Notes under the pieces: generated by a model | Told to the model about the DNA's origin: nothing | The model's database searches: none | Seen by the model: only the letters and a program-made list of their open reading frames with translations | In this document: one piece after another, positions 23,008-32,380 of the stretch | Numbering within the stretch: the first letter of the stretch is position 1 | Layout: each line of letters begins with the position of its first letter | Program-made: the position numbers and the translations under genes | Assembly: GCA_964247295.1 (NCBI GenBank) | Contig: CAXTTV010000031.1 | Location: forward strand, 1-32,844 | DNA length: 32,844 bases | Direction of reading: 5' to 3' | DNA from: CAXTTV01 sp964247295 | Lineage (GTDB): Bacteria; Chloroflexota; Ktedonobacteria; Ktedonobacterales; Ktedonobacteraceae

Positions 23008-24117
23008 CTAACGATATGCTTCCGCGAGAAAGCCATTGCTATCGATACCCACGGCCCAGAAATCGCCCGAGCCTGGAATATCAGTGATTGCCAAAAGAGT
23101 AGCTCCTCGGGTGACAAAATTGGATGGAGCGGCCTGATTAGTGCTCCAGGTCTGCCCATTCCAATGCACGGCAGCGGGATTGTTCCGTTGCGTCTGCTGA
23201 TTAACTACGCTACCAACCGCCCAGATATCATTGTTCGCGGTCAATAGAAAGGCCGACCAGTTCATTCCGTTCGCCGGCTGGGGATACGGAATGCGCTGCC
23301 AGCTACTCCCATTCCAGTAAGCCAGAAATGAATTACCATTCTGCACACCATCGGCCCAGAAATGCCCATGTGAATAGAAAAAGTGCGAGAATGAAGTGGT
23401 GCCCACCGGAGCCGTTTGAAGTTGCCACTTTGTGCCATCCCAATGCTCAATAAATGCAACCTGAGTAGAGTTTTGAGTGTACGAGCCTGTCACCCAGACG
23501 TTTTTGGGAGACTGGGCATCTACGCTGTTATAGCCATAGACACAGCTACAGGGAGCGGTGATTCCAGCCGATCTCCAGGCCCTGCCGTTCCATTGCTGGA
23601 TCTGAGGCTGAGAGGCCGAGGCGTTGCTCCGGTTCCGATAGGGCTGAATCCCCCAGGCGTTATGCGTTCCCGGCGCGAACGAAACCGATTGAATCGTCCC
23701 AATCGGGTTCTGTCCTGAGACCACCGACCAGTTCGTGCCATCCCAATGGGCCAGCATCCGAAGGCTGGCATTCGCAGAATTTTGCAGGGTACCGCTCACA
23801 AAAACATCATTGGACATGCCGGTAGCAACATGCTCAAAAGCATAACCATAGCCAGTTCCAGAAGTAGGAGGTTCGGGAATATACTCCACGCCAGTCCCAT
23901 TCCAGTGCAGCAGTTGAGGCTTATTCTCAGCAATCATCCAGACATCATTCGGTGAGTTCGCGGCTACGCTCGACAGATACAATCCGTTTGTCGTATTATC
24001 CAGTGTAACTTGCCAGCTCCGGCCCTGCGCCTGGGCCGTGCCAGCACTCAATAAAAACCCGAGCAACAGGCTCAGATGTATGACTGACCAGCGCAGCCTT
24101 CGCGTTATTTTCTTCAC
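23008..24117 (-). CDS. Secreted six-repeat (HWNG..W) beta-propeller-like protein 1
   Basis: A 369-residue exported protein with a Sec signal peptide (residues 1-30, cleavage after AQA). The mature part carries six repeats of an H/Y-W-N/D-G-x2-W motif: LLHWNG, LAHWDGTNW, IQQWNGRAW, IEHWDGTKW, LAYWNGSSW and AVHWNGQTW, each preceded by a WAVG/VWVTG-type strand. This is a beta-propeller-like layout. A Cys-x-Cys pair (CSC) sits midway. The start is GTG with GGGGGAG a few bases upstream. It follows its paralogue at 24133-25257 by only 15 bases, so they are one transcript. No function can be assigned. Confidence 0.7.
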   Translation of the reverse strand: MKKITRRLRWSVIHLSLLLGFLLSAGTAQAQGRSWQVTLDNTTNGLYLSSVAANSPNDVWMIAENKPQLLHWNGTGVEYIPEPPTSGTGYGYAFEHVATGMSNDVFVSGTLQNSANASLRMLAHWDGTNWSVVSGQNPIGTIQSVSFAPGTHNAWGIQPYRNRSNASASQPQIQQWNGRAWRSAGITAPCSCVYGYNSVDAQSPKNVWVTGSYTQNSTQVAFIEHWDGTKWQLQTAPVGTTSFSHFFYSHGHFWADGVQNGNSFLAYWNGSSWQRIPYPQPANGMNWSAFLLTANNDIWAVGSVVNQQTQRNNPAAVHWNGQTWSTNQAAPSNFVTRGATLLAITDIPGSGDFWAVGIDSNGFLAEAYR

Positions 24118-24132
24118 TACTCTCCCCCAAGC

Positions 24133-25257
24133 CTACCTATAATGCTCGATCAATAATGATCTGTTTGATAGCATTCCCACACCCCAGAGCTCATTGGTTC
24201 CTGGTACATCCGTTAGCTTTGTCAGCGAACCAGGATTATAGCCTGAAACCTGAGCAATCGGCACCTCAGACCAGTTCTTACCATCCCAATGGAGGGCCTT
24301 TGAATCGCCCGTCGCTTTGCTATTGAGATGCCCAATACCCCAGATATCCGTATCGGAAAGCAGCAACAGCGTATTGGGATCATCGATCCGCACTTGAGAG
24401 GATAGCGGGATCTGTTTCCACTGCTGACCATCCCAATATTCCAGATCCCCAGTCTGCCCATTCGTCTGCCAGAGATGCCCATGACTGAGCTTCAGGCTGA
24501 AGGGCAGTGAACCGGTGGGAGCGCTCTGAAGACTCCACTTTTTACCGTCCCAATGCTCAACAAACGCAGTATACGCCTGAAACTTCTGTTGTACCCCAAT
24601 CACATACGCACTTGTCGAAGATTCCGCCTCAATCCCGGTATAGGTATACGTACAACCATTGGAGCATACACGCGGCGCGACGATTCGATGCCAGCCTTTA
24701 CCGTCCCAATGCTGAGTATTCACCAACTGCTGATTCGCCGAATAATCGGATGTGATCCCCCAGGCCTCATGAGATTGGGGAACAAAAGAGATCTGGTTCA
24801 GGGCAGCCGCTGAACTAGGATCTTTAACATAGCTCCAGATTTTACCGTTCCAGTGAGCCAGCAGGTTCCGTACATCTCCGCTAACGAAATTCGCCTTGCC
24901 CATCACAAAAACATCATCGGGGCGGCCAGCAAAGACGCGGGTGAAATTCACATTCGCGACCCCGGAAATCATGGGGAAACCAGTAACATACTGCCAGTTT
25001 TTACCATCCCAATGCAGCGTATAGGCATTATCGCCAACCGCCCAGAGATCATTCGGCCCCGAGGAGCGAAGATCCGCGACCGCGCTATCAGCGTAACTGG
25101 AAAAAGCCACATGCCACGCTGGACTGGTGGCTTCCCCCTGCAAATGCTTTGTAAAAGCCGCCTGAAGCGGCCCGGCGGGACCAGCAGCTACAATCCAGGT
25201 TGTGACCCAGGCTACAATCCAGACCGCCCACCCTATCAACCATCGAGATCCTCGCAT
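24133..25257 (-). CDS. Secreted six-repeat (HWDG..W) beta-propeller-like protein 2
   Basis: A 374-residue paralogue of the next gene: signal peptide with hydrophobic stretch SRWLIGWAVWIVAWVTTWIVA, and six repeats TLHWDGKNW, LAHWNGKIW, TQHWDGKGW, VEHWDGKKW, LEYWDGQQW and ALHWDGKNW, with linking motifs such as NDLWAVGD and IWGIGH. A cysteine pair (VCSNGC) matches the position of that in its neighbour. Both proteins end in a short LxEHYR/LAEAYR tail. It is the first gene of the pair and has AAGGAAGG before the ATG. It probably arose by tandem duplication; surface display or binding is inference. Confidence 0.7.
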   Translation of the reverse strand: MRGSRWLIGWAVWIVAWVTTWIVAAGPAGPLQAAFTKHLQGEATSPAWHVAFSSYADSAVADLRSSGPNDLWAVGDNAYTLHWDGKNWQYVTGFPMISGVANVNFTRVFAGRPDDVFVMGKANFVSGDVRNLLAHWNGKIWSYVKDPSSAAALNQISFVPQSHEAWGITSDYSANQQLVNTQHWDGKGWHRIVAPRVCSNGCTYTYTGIEAESSTSAYVIGVQQKFQAYTAFVEHWDGKKWSLQSAPTGSLPFSLKLSHGHLWQTNGQTGDLEYWDGQQWKQIPLSSQVRIDDPNTLLLLSDTDIWGIGHLNSKATGDSKALHWDGKNWSEVPIAQVSGYNPGSLTKLTDVPGTNELWGVGMLSNRSLLIEHYR

Positions 25258-25394
25258 ACGCGCGATCCTTCCTTCTTATCATCACCTATAAATATGTATC
25301 TATCAAAAAAGACACCTCATATTCCAGTATAATAATGCGTAAAAATAGATGAATGTAGCTACAGAAGTAGAAATGAGAGCCAGAATATAAATCG

Positions 25395-25433
25395 TAAAAC
25401 CATCCTCTGACAATGAAGTAGGGGATGGTTTTA
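25395..25433. terminator. Hairpin downstream of the racemase operon
   Basis: taaaaccatcc (25395-25405) and ggatggtttta (25423-25433) are an exact 11-bp stem. It lies between the end of the racemase gene and the start of the secreted-protein pair, both on the minus strand, and has short T runs on the minus strand side. The gap 25258-25631 otherwise holds only the repeat fragment at 25511. Confidence 0.55.
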
Positions 25434-25510
25434 AACTGGAATAAAGAGGGTATTTATTCGCCAGAAGGTAGATCTAACAGAGTGTCTAAGGAGTCATCTT
25501 CGAGGGATAG

Positions 25511-25529
25511 CTCCTTTTCCTAACAGCGC
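25511..25529. repeat. Fragment of the interspersed-repeat end
   Basis: ctccttttcctaacagcgc matches the right end of the repeats at 2621-2801 and 16438-16742 (cttttcctaacag). Too short to call a full copy. Confidence 0.35.
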
Positions 25530-25631
25530 ATTCCTGGCCCCACGAGAATGGTGAGGATATTTTTATAACTCGATTACTGGAAAGCTTTATGTGTCAGAGA
25601 GAATCATGAGAATTAAAGAGCCAACAGATTC

Positions 25632-26324
25632 TTATTCTAATGCTCGGGTAACTGCGACATTTACATGGATCTTTGTTGTGTCGAAGAGGGAAACAGAGCT
25701 ATCTTCTGGCTTCACCAGCAGGCCAATCTCTGTACAACCGAGGATAATCCCCTCAGCCCCTTGAGAGACCAAATTAGCCATTATATCTTTATAAATTTGT
25801 CGCGAGCTTTCTTTAATTTCACCCAGACAGAGCTCCTCATAGATGATCTTATGCACCTGCTTGCGCCCCTCGGGTGATGGAATCAGAACATTCAGATCAA
25901 ACAGCCGGTTCAAACGCCCCTTATAGAAATCTTGCTCCATAGTAAAACCCGTTGCCAGCAACCCGACTTTTTTCAGACCCCGAGCAACGATCTGCTCTCC
26001 TGTAGCATCGGCAATGTGCAACAGGGGTATCTTTATACTCTTCTGAACCTCATCAGCCATACGATGCATCGTATTCGAGCAGATCAGCAATAGATCAGCG
26101 CCACCGCGCTCTACCTGTTGAGCAGCCTCGACCATTAATCGCGCCGCCTCATTCCACCTCCCCTGATGTTGCAACTCTTCGACCTCTTGAAAATCAAATG
26201 AATACATCACACTCTTCGCGGAATGCAGGCCTCCCAATCGTCTCTTTACTTCCTCATTCATTAATCGATAGTATTCGGCTGAAGACTCCCAGCTCAGCCC
26301 ACCAATCAAACCAACGGTTTTCAT
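25632..26324 (-). CDS. Aspartate/glutamate racemase family protein
   Basis: A 230-residue enzyme of the Asp/Glu/hydantoin racemase family. The N-terminal nucleotide-like strand is KTVGLIGGLSWESSAEYY; the two catalytic cysteines are in LLLICSNTMH (Cys82) and IILGCTEIGLL (Cys197), which together mark a cofactor-independent racemase. NTMH and the segment after GLSWESS resemble aspartate racemases more than MurI. It could supply D-aspartate or another D-amino acid for cell-wall or other uses. The ATG at 26324 follows AAGGGAGAG. It lies 51 bases after the Ca2+/H+ exchanger gene and may be in its transcript. Confidence 0.88.
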   Translation of the reverse strand: MKTVGLIGGLSWESSAEYYRLMNEEVKRRLGGLHSAKSVMYSFDFQEVEELQHQGRWNEAARLMVEAAQQVERGGADLLLICSNTMHRMADEVQKSIKIPLLHIADATGEQIVARGLKKVGLLATGFTMEQDFYKGRLNRLFDLNVLIPSPEGRKQVHKIIYEELCLGEIKESSRQIYKDIMANLVSQGAEGIILGCTEIGLLVKPEDSSVSLFDTTKIHVNVAVTRALE

Positions 26325-26375
26325 GTCTCTCCCTTTACAAATTAAATACACCGCTGTACTTACCTATACGCATTC

Positions 26376-27473
26376 CTAGCCCCACCAGAACGAGGCAGCC
26401 ATAATCCCATAGAGCCCGATCAAGACGAGGCCCTCCAACCAGGTTGACTCTCCGTCGATGATGATGACGGCGCTGATCAAGGCGGCCAGGCCCAACTCCC
26501 CCACCAGGAGCGGCGGCATCACCAGGGTCAGGTGTGTGCTGCTGACGACAAAGCTTAGGAGCACAAGGATGGGAGTCAGACAAAGGGCTACCTGCAAGGA
26601 GCTATTGAGAATTACGCTGAGCGCGAAGTCCTGTTGATTTCGGGCCGCGAACTGGATACCGACGACATTCTCAACAGCGTTTCCAGCCAGCGCGACGATC
26701 ACCAGCCCGGTGAAGGCCTGTGATAGGTGCAAAATGTTGATGGCGGGGGTCAGGGCAGTAACAAACCAGTCAGAGACAAACGCCGATCCAATTCCGGCGA
26801 TACTGAGGATGACGATTGCCAGCCACAGCGGCCACGCTTTCCCATTCTCTTCTTTTTCGCCGGTTGTCCCGGCCCCACCACTGTCGGACAGGGAGACTGG
26901 AAGGCTGGCAAGAAAGATGAGGAGCAGAATTATCGAGCAGGCAATGCTTAAAACCTGCTCATGTCCAGCAGCCGGTGTGTGCAATCCATGCACCATTGTA
27001 GGAATCGCCAGGGCCGCGACCGATAAAAAGGTCAGGGTGGCGATGGTACGAGGTGCCTGAGACGCAAACTTTTGTTTGCCAAATTTCGCACCACCCACCA
27101 TGAAGGCCAGCCCTAATACAAATAAACTATTTCCCAGGATTGAGCCAACAATCGTCGCCTGGACAACTTCCAGCAGGCCAGCTCTCAAGGCAAAAATGCT
27201 GACAAAAAGCTCCGGCAGGTTCCCTAAAGCTGATTGTAGAACACCAGTCGCTCCTGATCCCATGCGCGCACCCAACTGCTCGGTAGCCTGCCCAACAACG
27301 GCTGCCAGAAGCGATAAGGCCAATCCAGCAACGATAAAGATAAGAACGGGAGCACTTTGTAAAAGCACCAGTATCCCTGAAATAATTGTGATCGCGATCG
27401 CTCCCCCAATAATCAAGAGCTCGTTTCTTTGTAGCAGCGGCCCTCCTGCTTTTTGTTTTTCAGTCTGTATCAA
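26376..27473 (-). CDS. Ca2+/H+ (or Na+) exchanger, CAX/CaCA family
   Basis: A 365-residue inner-membrane antiporter with about eleven helices in two inverted halves joined by a cytoplasmic loop rich in Gly/Glu (SGGAGTTGEKEENG, about 198-211). The alpha-repeat motifs are SALGNLPELF (Glu88) and ALAGNAVENV (Glu268), whose acidic residues bind the cation in the CaCA superfamily. A TGVLQ/VLNSSLQ pair accompanies them. It exports Ca2+ in exchange for protons most likely. The start is TTG at 27473 with AGGAG nine bases upstream. It lies 66 bases after the DUF2332 gene and before the racemase gene, all minus strand. Confidence 0.88.
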   Translation of the reverse strand: MIQTEKQKAGGPLLQRNELLIIGGAIAITIISGILVLLQSAPVLIFIVAGLALSLLAAVVGQATEQLGARMGSGATGVLQSALGNLPELFVSIFALRAGLLEVVQATIVGSILGNSLFVLGLAFMVGGAKFGKQKFASQAPRTIATLTFLSVAALAIPTMVHGLHTPAAGHEQVLSIACSIILLLIFLASLPVSLSDSGGAGTTGEKEENGKAWPLWLAIVILSIAGIGSAFVSDWFVTALTPAINILHLSQAFTGLVIVALAGNAVENVVGIQFAARNQQDFALSVILNSSLQVALCLTPILVLLSFVVSSTHLTLVMPPLLVGELGLAALISAVIIIDGESTWLEGLVLIGLYGIMAASFWWG

Positions 27474-27539
27474 GGGGTCCTTCTCCTGTCTACTGTCTTA
27501 TTTAGGAAAAACACGTAAAGATAGCCAATCTCGTTTCTT

Positions 27540-28601
27540 TTATCGGCCTTTCTCAGAAATCCAGGTCAGCCATTGACCATGTGGTGCACACTGGGCCAGG
27601 ACCTGAAAATGGCGCTGGCCTCCGTCCTCAAACTCTTCCAGGGTCATCTCTGGATACTGCTGGCCCGATCCGGCGATCATTAGATTAAAGAGGCGACGCT
27701 TTTTACCGAAGCTCTCGATCATCTCCTGGAAACGCTCGCGCGCCTCTGGCGACAACTGATTAAAGGTAAAACTATTGAGGACACAGACCGGCAGGTCCTC
27801 GGGCAGTTCTTCCAATACCTGTGGTAACACCTCTATAACATCACCGCGCCGCAAATCCAATTGCTCTAACCGGGCAACCTTCAAGGCATTCTCCAGCAAA
27901 ACTACACGCTTTTGATCGCCGGGCCAGATCAGGGCACGCAGCCAGTCAACCTCTTCCTGGTTCTGGATATTGATGGGATTTAGATCAATACCGATCCGGC
28001 TAACAATTTTGGAGACACGTTCGGAGAGTGGTGGGCGCAGCTCGCCCCGTAGCTCGCAATGGATCTGTACCGGCGAACTCTGGCGTCCATATAACTGTCC
28101 GTTCCCATAATCGTAGCCGTATTGATCCCATAATAGATTGAGGCCAGCACTGCAACCAAACTCGACCAGAGCCAGCGGCAGATCTCCCAGACGCTCCTGA
28201 ATCAGATTAAATGCCGGCCATAAAAAGGCGCTGCGCCTGACCTCATTCGTCTGAACGCGTTTCGTCTCCAGTAGATCTATGATCTGCAATCGGTATTCAC
28301 GGCAGAAATCTTTAAAGATGGGGAAGGGATCGCCCCCGGCGACGGGATCGGCGATATCTGGAAAATAGTGGGCCAGCGGCAGATCTGGATTCTGCAAAGC
28401 GATATAATGAACCGCCGATAGCAGCAAGTTTGGAACGGGCTTTGAAGTTGCTCGGCTCGCCAGAGCCAGCATCTCCTCATCGTCAGCGATTGAGCGCGAA
28501 AGCTCATAGTAAAGGGGAATAGCGGCAGTCTCACGAGAGGCAAACCGCTTAAAGGTTTGAGACAGATCCGCTTCATCTGAATGTGCCAAATAATCCTTCA
28601 C
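27540..28601 (-). CDS. DUF2332 domain protein
   Basis: A 353-residue soluble protein. Its diagnostic part is NEVRRSAFLWPAFNLI followed by ALVEFGCSAGLNLLWDQYGYDY, the core of DUF2332, and further segments (GIDLNPIN, DVIEVLPQVLEELPEDLPVCVLNSFT) run to the family's usual end. The GxSAGLNL stretch resembles a methyltransferase-type nucleotide-binding turn, but this is only a visual parallel and no function is established. I prefer GTG at 28601, eight bases after AAGGAG; the frame also opens at a GTG three codons earlier, which would overlap that site. First gene of a likely operon with the exchanger and racemase. Confidence 0.85.
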   Translation of the reverse strand: MKDYLAHSDEADLSQTFKRFASRETAAIPLYYELSRSIADDEEMLALASRATSKPVPNLLLSAVHYIALQNPDLPLAHYFPDIADPVAGGDPFPIFKDFCREYRLQIIDLLETKRVQTNEVRRSAFLWPAFNLIQERLGDLPLALVEFGCSAGLNLLWDQYGYDYGNGQLYGRQSSPVQIHCELRGELRPPLSERVSKIVSRIGIDLNPINIQNQEEVDWLRALIWPGDQKRVVLLENALKVARLEQLDLRRGDVIEVLPQVLEELPEDLPVCVLNSFTFNQLSPEARERFQEMIESFGKKRRLFNLMIAGSGQQYPEMTLEEFEDGGQRHFQVLAQCAPHGQWLTWISEKGR

Positions 28602-28632
28602 GTTCAGCACTCCTTGCTAAAAAGATATGCAA

Positions 28633-28684
28633 TAAAAAAAAGAAAGCCCGGTGATGATCAGCGCAAACTGAACATTACTGGGCT
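28633..28684 (-). terminator. Rho-independent terminator of the glycan cluster
   Basis: agcccggtgatgatcag (28645-28661) pairs with ctgaacattactgggct (28668-28684) over most of 17 positions; on the minus strand the stem is followed by TTTCTTTTTTT. It ends the 32.8-28.8 kb transcript. Confidence 0.88.
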
Positions 28685-28770
28685 CTATTATATCGCACTC
28701 TGTACCTATCTTGATGAAGCAGTTCTATCGTAGATATAAGGGATAGGTATAATGCACTTCAGCCTGAACA

Positions 28771-28804
28771 ATCCCGTTTGGAGAATATATCTCACAAACG
28801 GGAT
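28771..28804. repeat. Hairpin downstream of the small membrane protein
   Basis: atcccgtttg (28771-28780) and caaacgggat (28795-28804) are exact complements, placed 20 bases after the last gene of the cluster. There is no T run; it may protect the 3' end of the mRNA or act together with the terminator at 28633-28684. Confidence 0.5.
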
Positions 28805-28824
28805 AGATTACTTTGAGTAGAGGC

Positions 28825-29184
28825 TTATGCGTACTCTCCAATAACCTTTTTGCTTTTCAATCTGACGGTTGAAAGCGCGAGGGAGAGCGCCCCACCAATA
28901 CTGAATAGGCAGAGCAGATCCACCGTTGCCAGCGGTGACCACAAACCAGCGTAAAGCTGAATACCCGCGACCAGACCATCAATCGAGAAGCTTAAAGCGA
29001 TAGTGAGCGTCCACGCAGCCACATGATCCTTTAGATCCAAAAAACGGATAAAAGGGGTGCCAGGCACCGTACAGAAAAACCAGAAGACAATGGCCCAGCG
29101 GATCGGAAGATCTGGAAGCACATGGGTTACCACCAGGGCCAGAATCGCGAAAAAGATAATCTCCAGCGACCAGAATAATCTCAT
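28825..29184 (-). CDS. Small multi-pass membrane protein of the glycan cluster
   Basis: A 119-residue protein with four predicted membrane segments (LFWSLEIIFFAILALVV, WAIVFWFFCTV, WTLTIALSFSIDGLVAGI, LLCLFSIGGALSLALS). The GTPFIRFLDLKD stretch between helices 2 and 3 is a conserved-looking cytoplasmic loop. Family not recognised with certainty. The start overlaps the stop of the preceding gene (ATGA), so it is translationally coupled and most likely assists the large GT-C-like membrane protein or is part of its complex. Confidence 0.7.
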   Translation of the reverse strand: MRLFWSLEIIFFAILALVVTHVLPDLPIRWAIVFWFFCTVPGTPFIRFLDLKDHVAAWTLTIALSFSIDGLVAGIQLYAGLWSPLATVDLLCLFSIGGALSLALSTVRLKSKKVIGEYA

Positions 29185-31085
29185 GATGTACTTTTCTTTC
29201 CACTATCCCCGACGTATTGCAGGATCGAGATATCCGGCTTATCATAGACGAGCCGAAACTTTCCTGATTCTACCAGCGTCAACTTTAATTGTTTCATGCT
29301 CTGTTCAGACACACCAGAGAAGGCCGAGGCTGTAGCGGTCTCTGAGCGCGAGAACAGGATATAGGCATTGGCGTGAGGATGCTGCTTAATAAACTGCTCC
29401 ACCTGACCGGCATTCTGGCGAAAGAAGATTTCCGGGATCACATCGTTCATAGTGTAGTAGGAATATTTTTCGTAAGCCTCATACTGCAACGGAGCGTCAA
29501 ACCAGGACCCGAAGAACAGAGAGTTAGTTGGCGCGATACTATACAGATATTTAATCCCATCTAGCTCCTGGTAAGTTTTATAGTCTACACGCTCTTTTCC
29601 ATATCTGGTGAAGCAGAAACCACCCATCAAAACCAGAACACAGCAGATAACCAGTCCGAGCCGCCACCAGATCACCTGTTTCTTCACTGTCTGGTGCGCC
29701 GAATAGAAAAGCGAGGCTGCGAAGAAGGCCATAATCGGCGAAGAGAACAGGTAGACCCGTAAGAATAGCTCACCGCCGTAGTCCTGGGTGACAACCATCA
29801 CAAATGGGGCTATCGCCAGCACAATCAGGCTCAGATCGTGATACCCCTGGCGCAATCTCTTCACACCACCGCCCAGAGCCAACAGCCAGAGCAGGCCCGA
29901 CATCAATAGCCGGATATTCGCGACCAGTAGATGCTGCTCATCTCCCTGGCCAACGCGCTGAGTAACATTGGTTGACAATGTGCTTTGAAGGTGACCAAAG
30001 CCGCCAACCACCATACTCGCATGCCCAGACAGAAATGTCTGCCCCATCGTTACCAGCCAGGTGACCGTCATACCACCCATCACCAGCGGCAACCAGGCCG
30101 GCTTCAAACGCTGGACCAGGACCAGCGCTACAACCGCCACAATAATAAAGTATGGTGTCAGTGGGTGACTAAAAATGATAAACGCGAAAATCACCAGCAC
30201 GATCCCAATCAGGTATCCTCGCGGCTGCTCTCCCAGATCAATATTCTGAGGGTCTCTCCCAAAAAACCAATCGCTTCCCCTGGTAAACCAGACCGATCTA
30301 TTGCGTAAGCTGGTCACGCGCTTCAAAAGGAACCGTGGTAAAAACACGCGCGGCACCTGAAACCACGTCAATAGGATTGCGGTAATCGTCAGATACAAGA
30401 AAAAGTTAAAGCCCTGGGGCGAAAAGTAATCCTGCGCGATCCAGTTTGTCAGGTAGAAGATCAGAAGGCTTAACCAGATCAAACGTTGATTTTTGGTACC
30501 CGCGCGAAAGATCATATAGAGTGGACCAAAGTAGATTAGATTATAGAAAATTGGAGCCCAGCCAGCGATGCTCAAACCATCGTGCAAGCCCATTGCCTGA
30601 ACCAGAGCGCTCGCCAGAATGAAAAAGCCCGGCCAGGTAAAGTAACCATCCAGAGTGGGATCAACCCCACCGGTCCGCATAATATATTCCATATAACCAG
30701 CGTGCCGGTAGACCACACTAAACCTGGGGGCCTCTTCCGCAAAGGTCTGCACGCCATAAAGGATCAGAATCAGCATCACCAGATGCAGGCCCAATAATAG
30801 AGCCGGAGCCTTTTCCTTCTCCAGTAAGATGCAAAAGCTTATACAAAGCACTCCAACCGCGATATAGAAGGACGGTGGGAGCGCCGATACTAAACCAAGG
30901 TCATTAATCTGCTCAACATTAATTGTCTTTAGCGTGACAGCCCAGAATAAGAAAGCAAGACTCGCCACCACCGTACAAATTATTCTTATAAGAAGACTCT
31001 TTTTATTTAAAGCAGGTTTTATGTATAATGGGACGGTCCTCTGCAATGCGATGTCCCCTCCCTGCATATCCCCAGCTATCCTCAT
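29181..31085 (-). CDS. Large multi-pass membrane protein, GT-C-type glycosyltransferase-like
   Basis: A 634-residue protein with more than ten hydrophobic segments and a soluble C-terminal part of about 130 residues (from about 500, with LFFGSWFDAPLQYEAYEKYSYY). The first extracytoplasmic loop includes RHAGYMEYIMRTGGVDPTLDGYFTWPGFF, an acidic and aromatic stretch of the kind seen in membrane glycosyltransferases that use lipid-linked sugars. It likely extends or polymerises a surface glycan; donor and acceptor are unknown. The start codon overlaps the flippase stop (ATGA), and its own stop overlaps the next start, so the four genes are translated together. Confidence 0.72.
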   Translation of the reverse strand: MRIAGDMQGGDIALQRTVPLYIKPALNKKSLLIRIICTVVASLAFLFWAVTLKTINVEQINDLGLVSALPPSFYIAVGVLCISFCILLEKEKAPALLLGLHLVMLILILYGVQTFAEEAPRFSVVYRHAGYMEYIMRTGGVDPTLDGYFTWPGFFILASALVQAMGLHDGLSIAGWAPIFYNLIYFGPLYMIFRAGTKNQRLIWLSLLIFYLTNWIAQDYFSPQGFNFFLYLTITAILLTWFQVPRVFLPRFLLKRVTSLRNRSVWFTRGSDWFFGRDPQNIDLGEQPRGYLIGIVLVIFAFIIFSHPLTPYFIIVAVVALVLVQRLKPAWLPLVMGGMTVTWLVTMGQTFLSGHASMVVGGFGHLQSTLSTNVTQRVGQGDEQHLLVANIRLLMSGLLWLLALGGGVKRLRQGYHDLSLIVLAIAPFVMVVTQDYGGELFLRVYLFSSPIMAFFAASLFYSAHQTVKKQVIWWRLGLVICCVLVLMGGFCFTRYGKERVDYKTYQELDGIKYLYSIAPTNSLFFGSWFDAPLQYEAYEKYSYYTMNDVIPEIFFRQNAGQVEQFIKQHPHANAYILFSRSETATASAFSGVSEQSMKQLKLTLVESGKFRLVYDKPDISILQYVGDSGKKSTS

Positions 31086-32380
31086 ACAACAACCTTTACT
31101 TGTTCTTCAAAAAGGGCTACATGCCCTCTAGCAGACCGCCAGAGTAGCGGCAACAAAAGGATCGACTCGCCAATCAATACCACCATCCAACCAATCACAA
31201 CCCCCGGCAAATTGGCAAGCATTGCCCCACAGATCGCAGCACTTAGCTCTACGATCAGGCCGGGTAGAAGCAGAAACAACGCTCTATTGATCTGACGTTG
31301 AACGCGATAGACCGCGACCGCGTGACTTTTAATGATTAAAGGAAGGGCGGTCAGACTCAGGAGCCGCAAACATTCCGTTCCCGGCTGTACATAATCATCA
31401 CCAAAGAAACCCAGCAGCCAGGGGGCACAAATCCAGAGAAAAAGGATTGCCACCAGACTGATTAAGAAGGTCACACCCAGGCTTAATCGCAGCTTGTGAG
31501 GCAGTTCCTCCGGTTTCGCGGAACAAACACTCGCCATAACATTACTTAGAGAGAGCGAGATCACAAACACAAGGTAGGCGATCATCCAGCAGACATAGAA
31601 AAAGGCATTCATCTGAGGCGACAACCAGACCGTGACAATCAATGGCAGCACAAAGCCTGGAGTCTGGATCGCCAGGTTCAGAAGATGATTTTGAATCGCG
31701 CTCCATCCCAACTGCCTCAATAGCCTCCATTGGGGCTGGCAGGTTTGCCAGTGCCTGACCTGCCAGATAACGAAAGGGATCAAGGAGAGTCCGGTTCCAA
31801 TCACCCAGGTTACATAGATGATTTGCTCGCTTCGGGCAAACACCAGAGCATAGCCTAATACACTTAGAAGGATCAATTTGGAGAGCGCGAAACATCCATT
31901 GCGCCAGAGTTGCCAGGACCCCCGTAACAGGCCTACCACCGCTTGATCTAGCACCAAAGCGATCGCAGTCAGACTCACGCCAGTCGCAAAAAGTACGCTC
32001 TCTCCAAAGCTTCCACCTGCTGTCCCCCGACCAGATAAGAAGCCGGGCGCGAGCTGAGCAAACACCAATCCAGTTACCGCTCCTGTACCCCCTACCAGCA
32101 GCAGAGCTGTGTAGATAAGCGAGGCACGTTGCTGTTTCTGACGTGGCAGCTCTCCCATCAAGAGCGTACCCATTCCTAGCATACAGATAGTACCTAGAAG
32201 CATCATCGCAGAAATTTCAGAGGAAGCTCCTCCCACCTGAGTAGGACTAAAGTATTGAGCAGCAAACCACCAGTACGCGAAACCAAGACCCGAAGTCACC
32301 CCNNNNNNNNNNGTTCCAATAAGAGAAGCGGCATTACTGAGAAGCGAACTATTCGCCTGCACCCATTGAGGCTTATTCAT
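31082..32380 (-). CDS. Polysaccharide flippase (MATE/MOP superfamily, Wzx-like)
   Basis: About 432 residues with twelve to fourteen membrane helices. The N-terminal segment LLSNAASLIG...GVTSGLGFAYWWFAAQYFSPTQVG is typical of the polysaccharide/lipooligosaccharide flippase family. It probably moves lipid-linked glycan units across the membrane. I take the ATG at 32380, where the overlap with the upstream glycosyltransferase stop is eight bases (ATGAATAA). A 10-N assembly gap at 32303-32312 lies in codons 23-26 and happens to keep the frame. Its C-terminus overlaps the next start by four bases. Confidence 0.82.
   Translation of the reverse strand: MNKPQWVQANSSLLSNAASLIGXXXXGVTSGLGFAYWWFAAQYFSPTQVGGASSEISAMMLLGTICMLGMGTLLMGELPRQKQQRASLIYTALLLVGGTGAVTGLVFAQLAPGFLSGRGTAGGSFGESVLFATGVSLTAIALVLDQAVVGLLRGSWQLWRNGCFALSKLILLSVLGYALVFARSEQIIYVTWVIGTGLSLIPFVIWQVRHWQTCQPQWRLLRQLGWSAIQNHLLNLAIQTPGFVLPLIVTVWLSPQMNAFFYVCWMIAYLVFVISLSLSNVMASVCSAKPEELPHKLRLSLGVTFLISLVAILFLWICAPWLLGFFGDDYVQPGTECLRLLSLTALPLIIKSHAVAVYRVQRQINRALFLLLPGLIVELSAAICGAMLANLPGVVIGWMVVLIGESILLLPLLWRSARGHVALFEEQVKVVV
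32303..32312. other. Assembly gap (10 N) inside the flippase gene
   Basis: Ten N bases. Frame is kept across it, consistent with a true gap size of 1 modulo 3. Confidence 0.95.

Noticed and set aside
25526..25550. Short similarity of gcattcctggccccacgagaa to the end of the exchanger gene near 26369
   Set aside because: About 20 bases with mismatches, no flanking similarity; probably chance or a tiny duplication.
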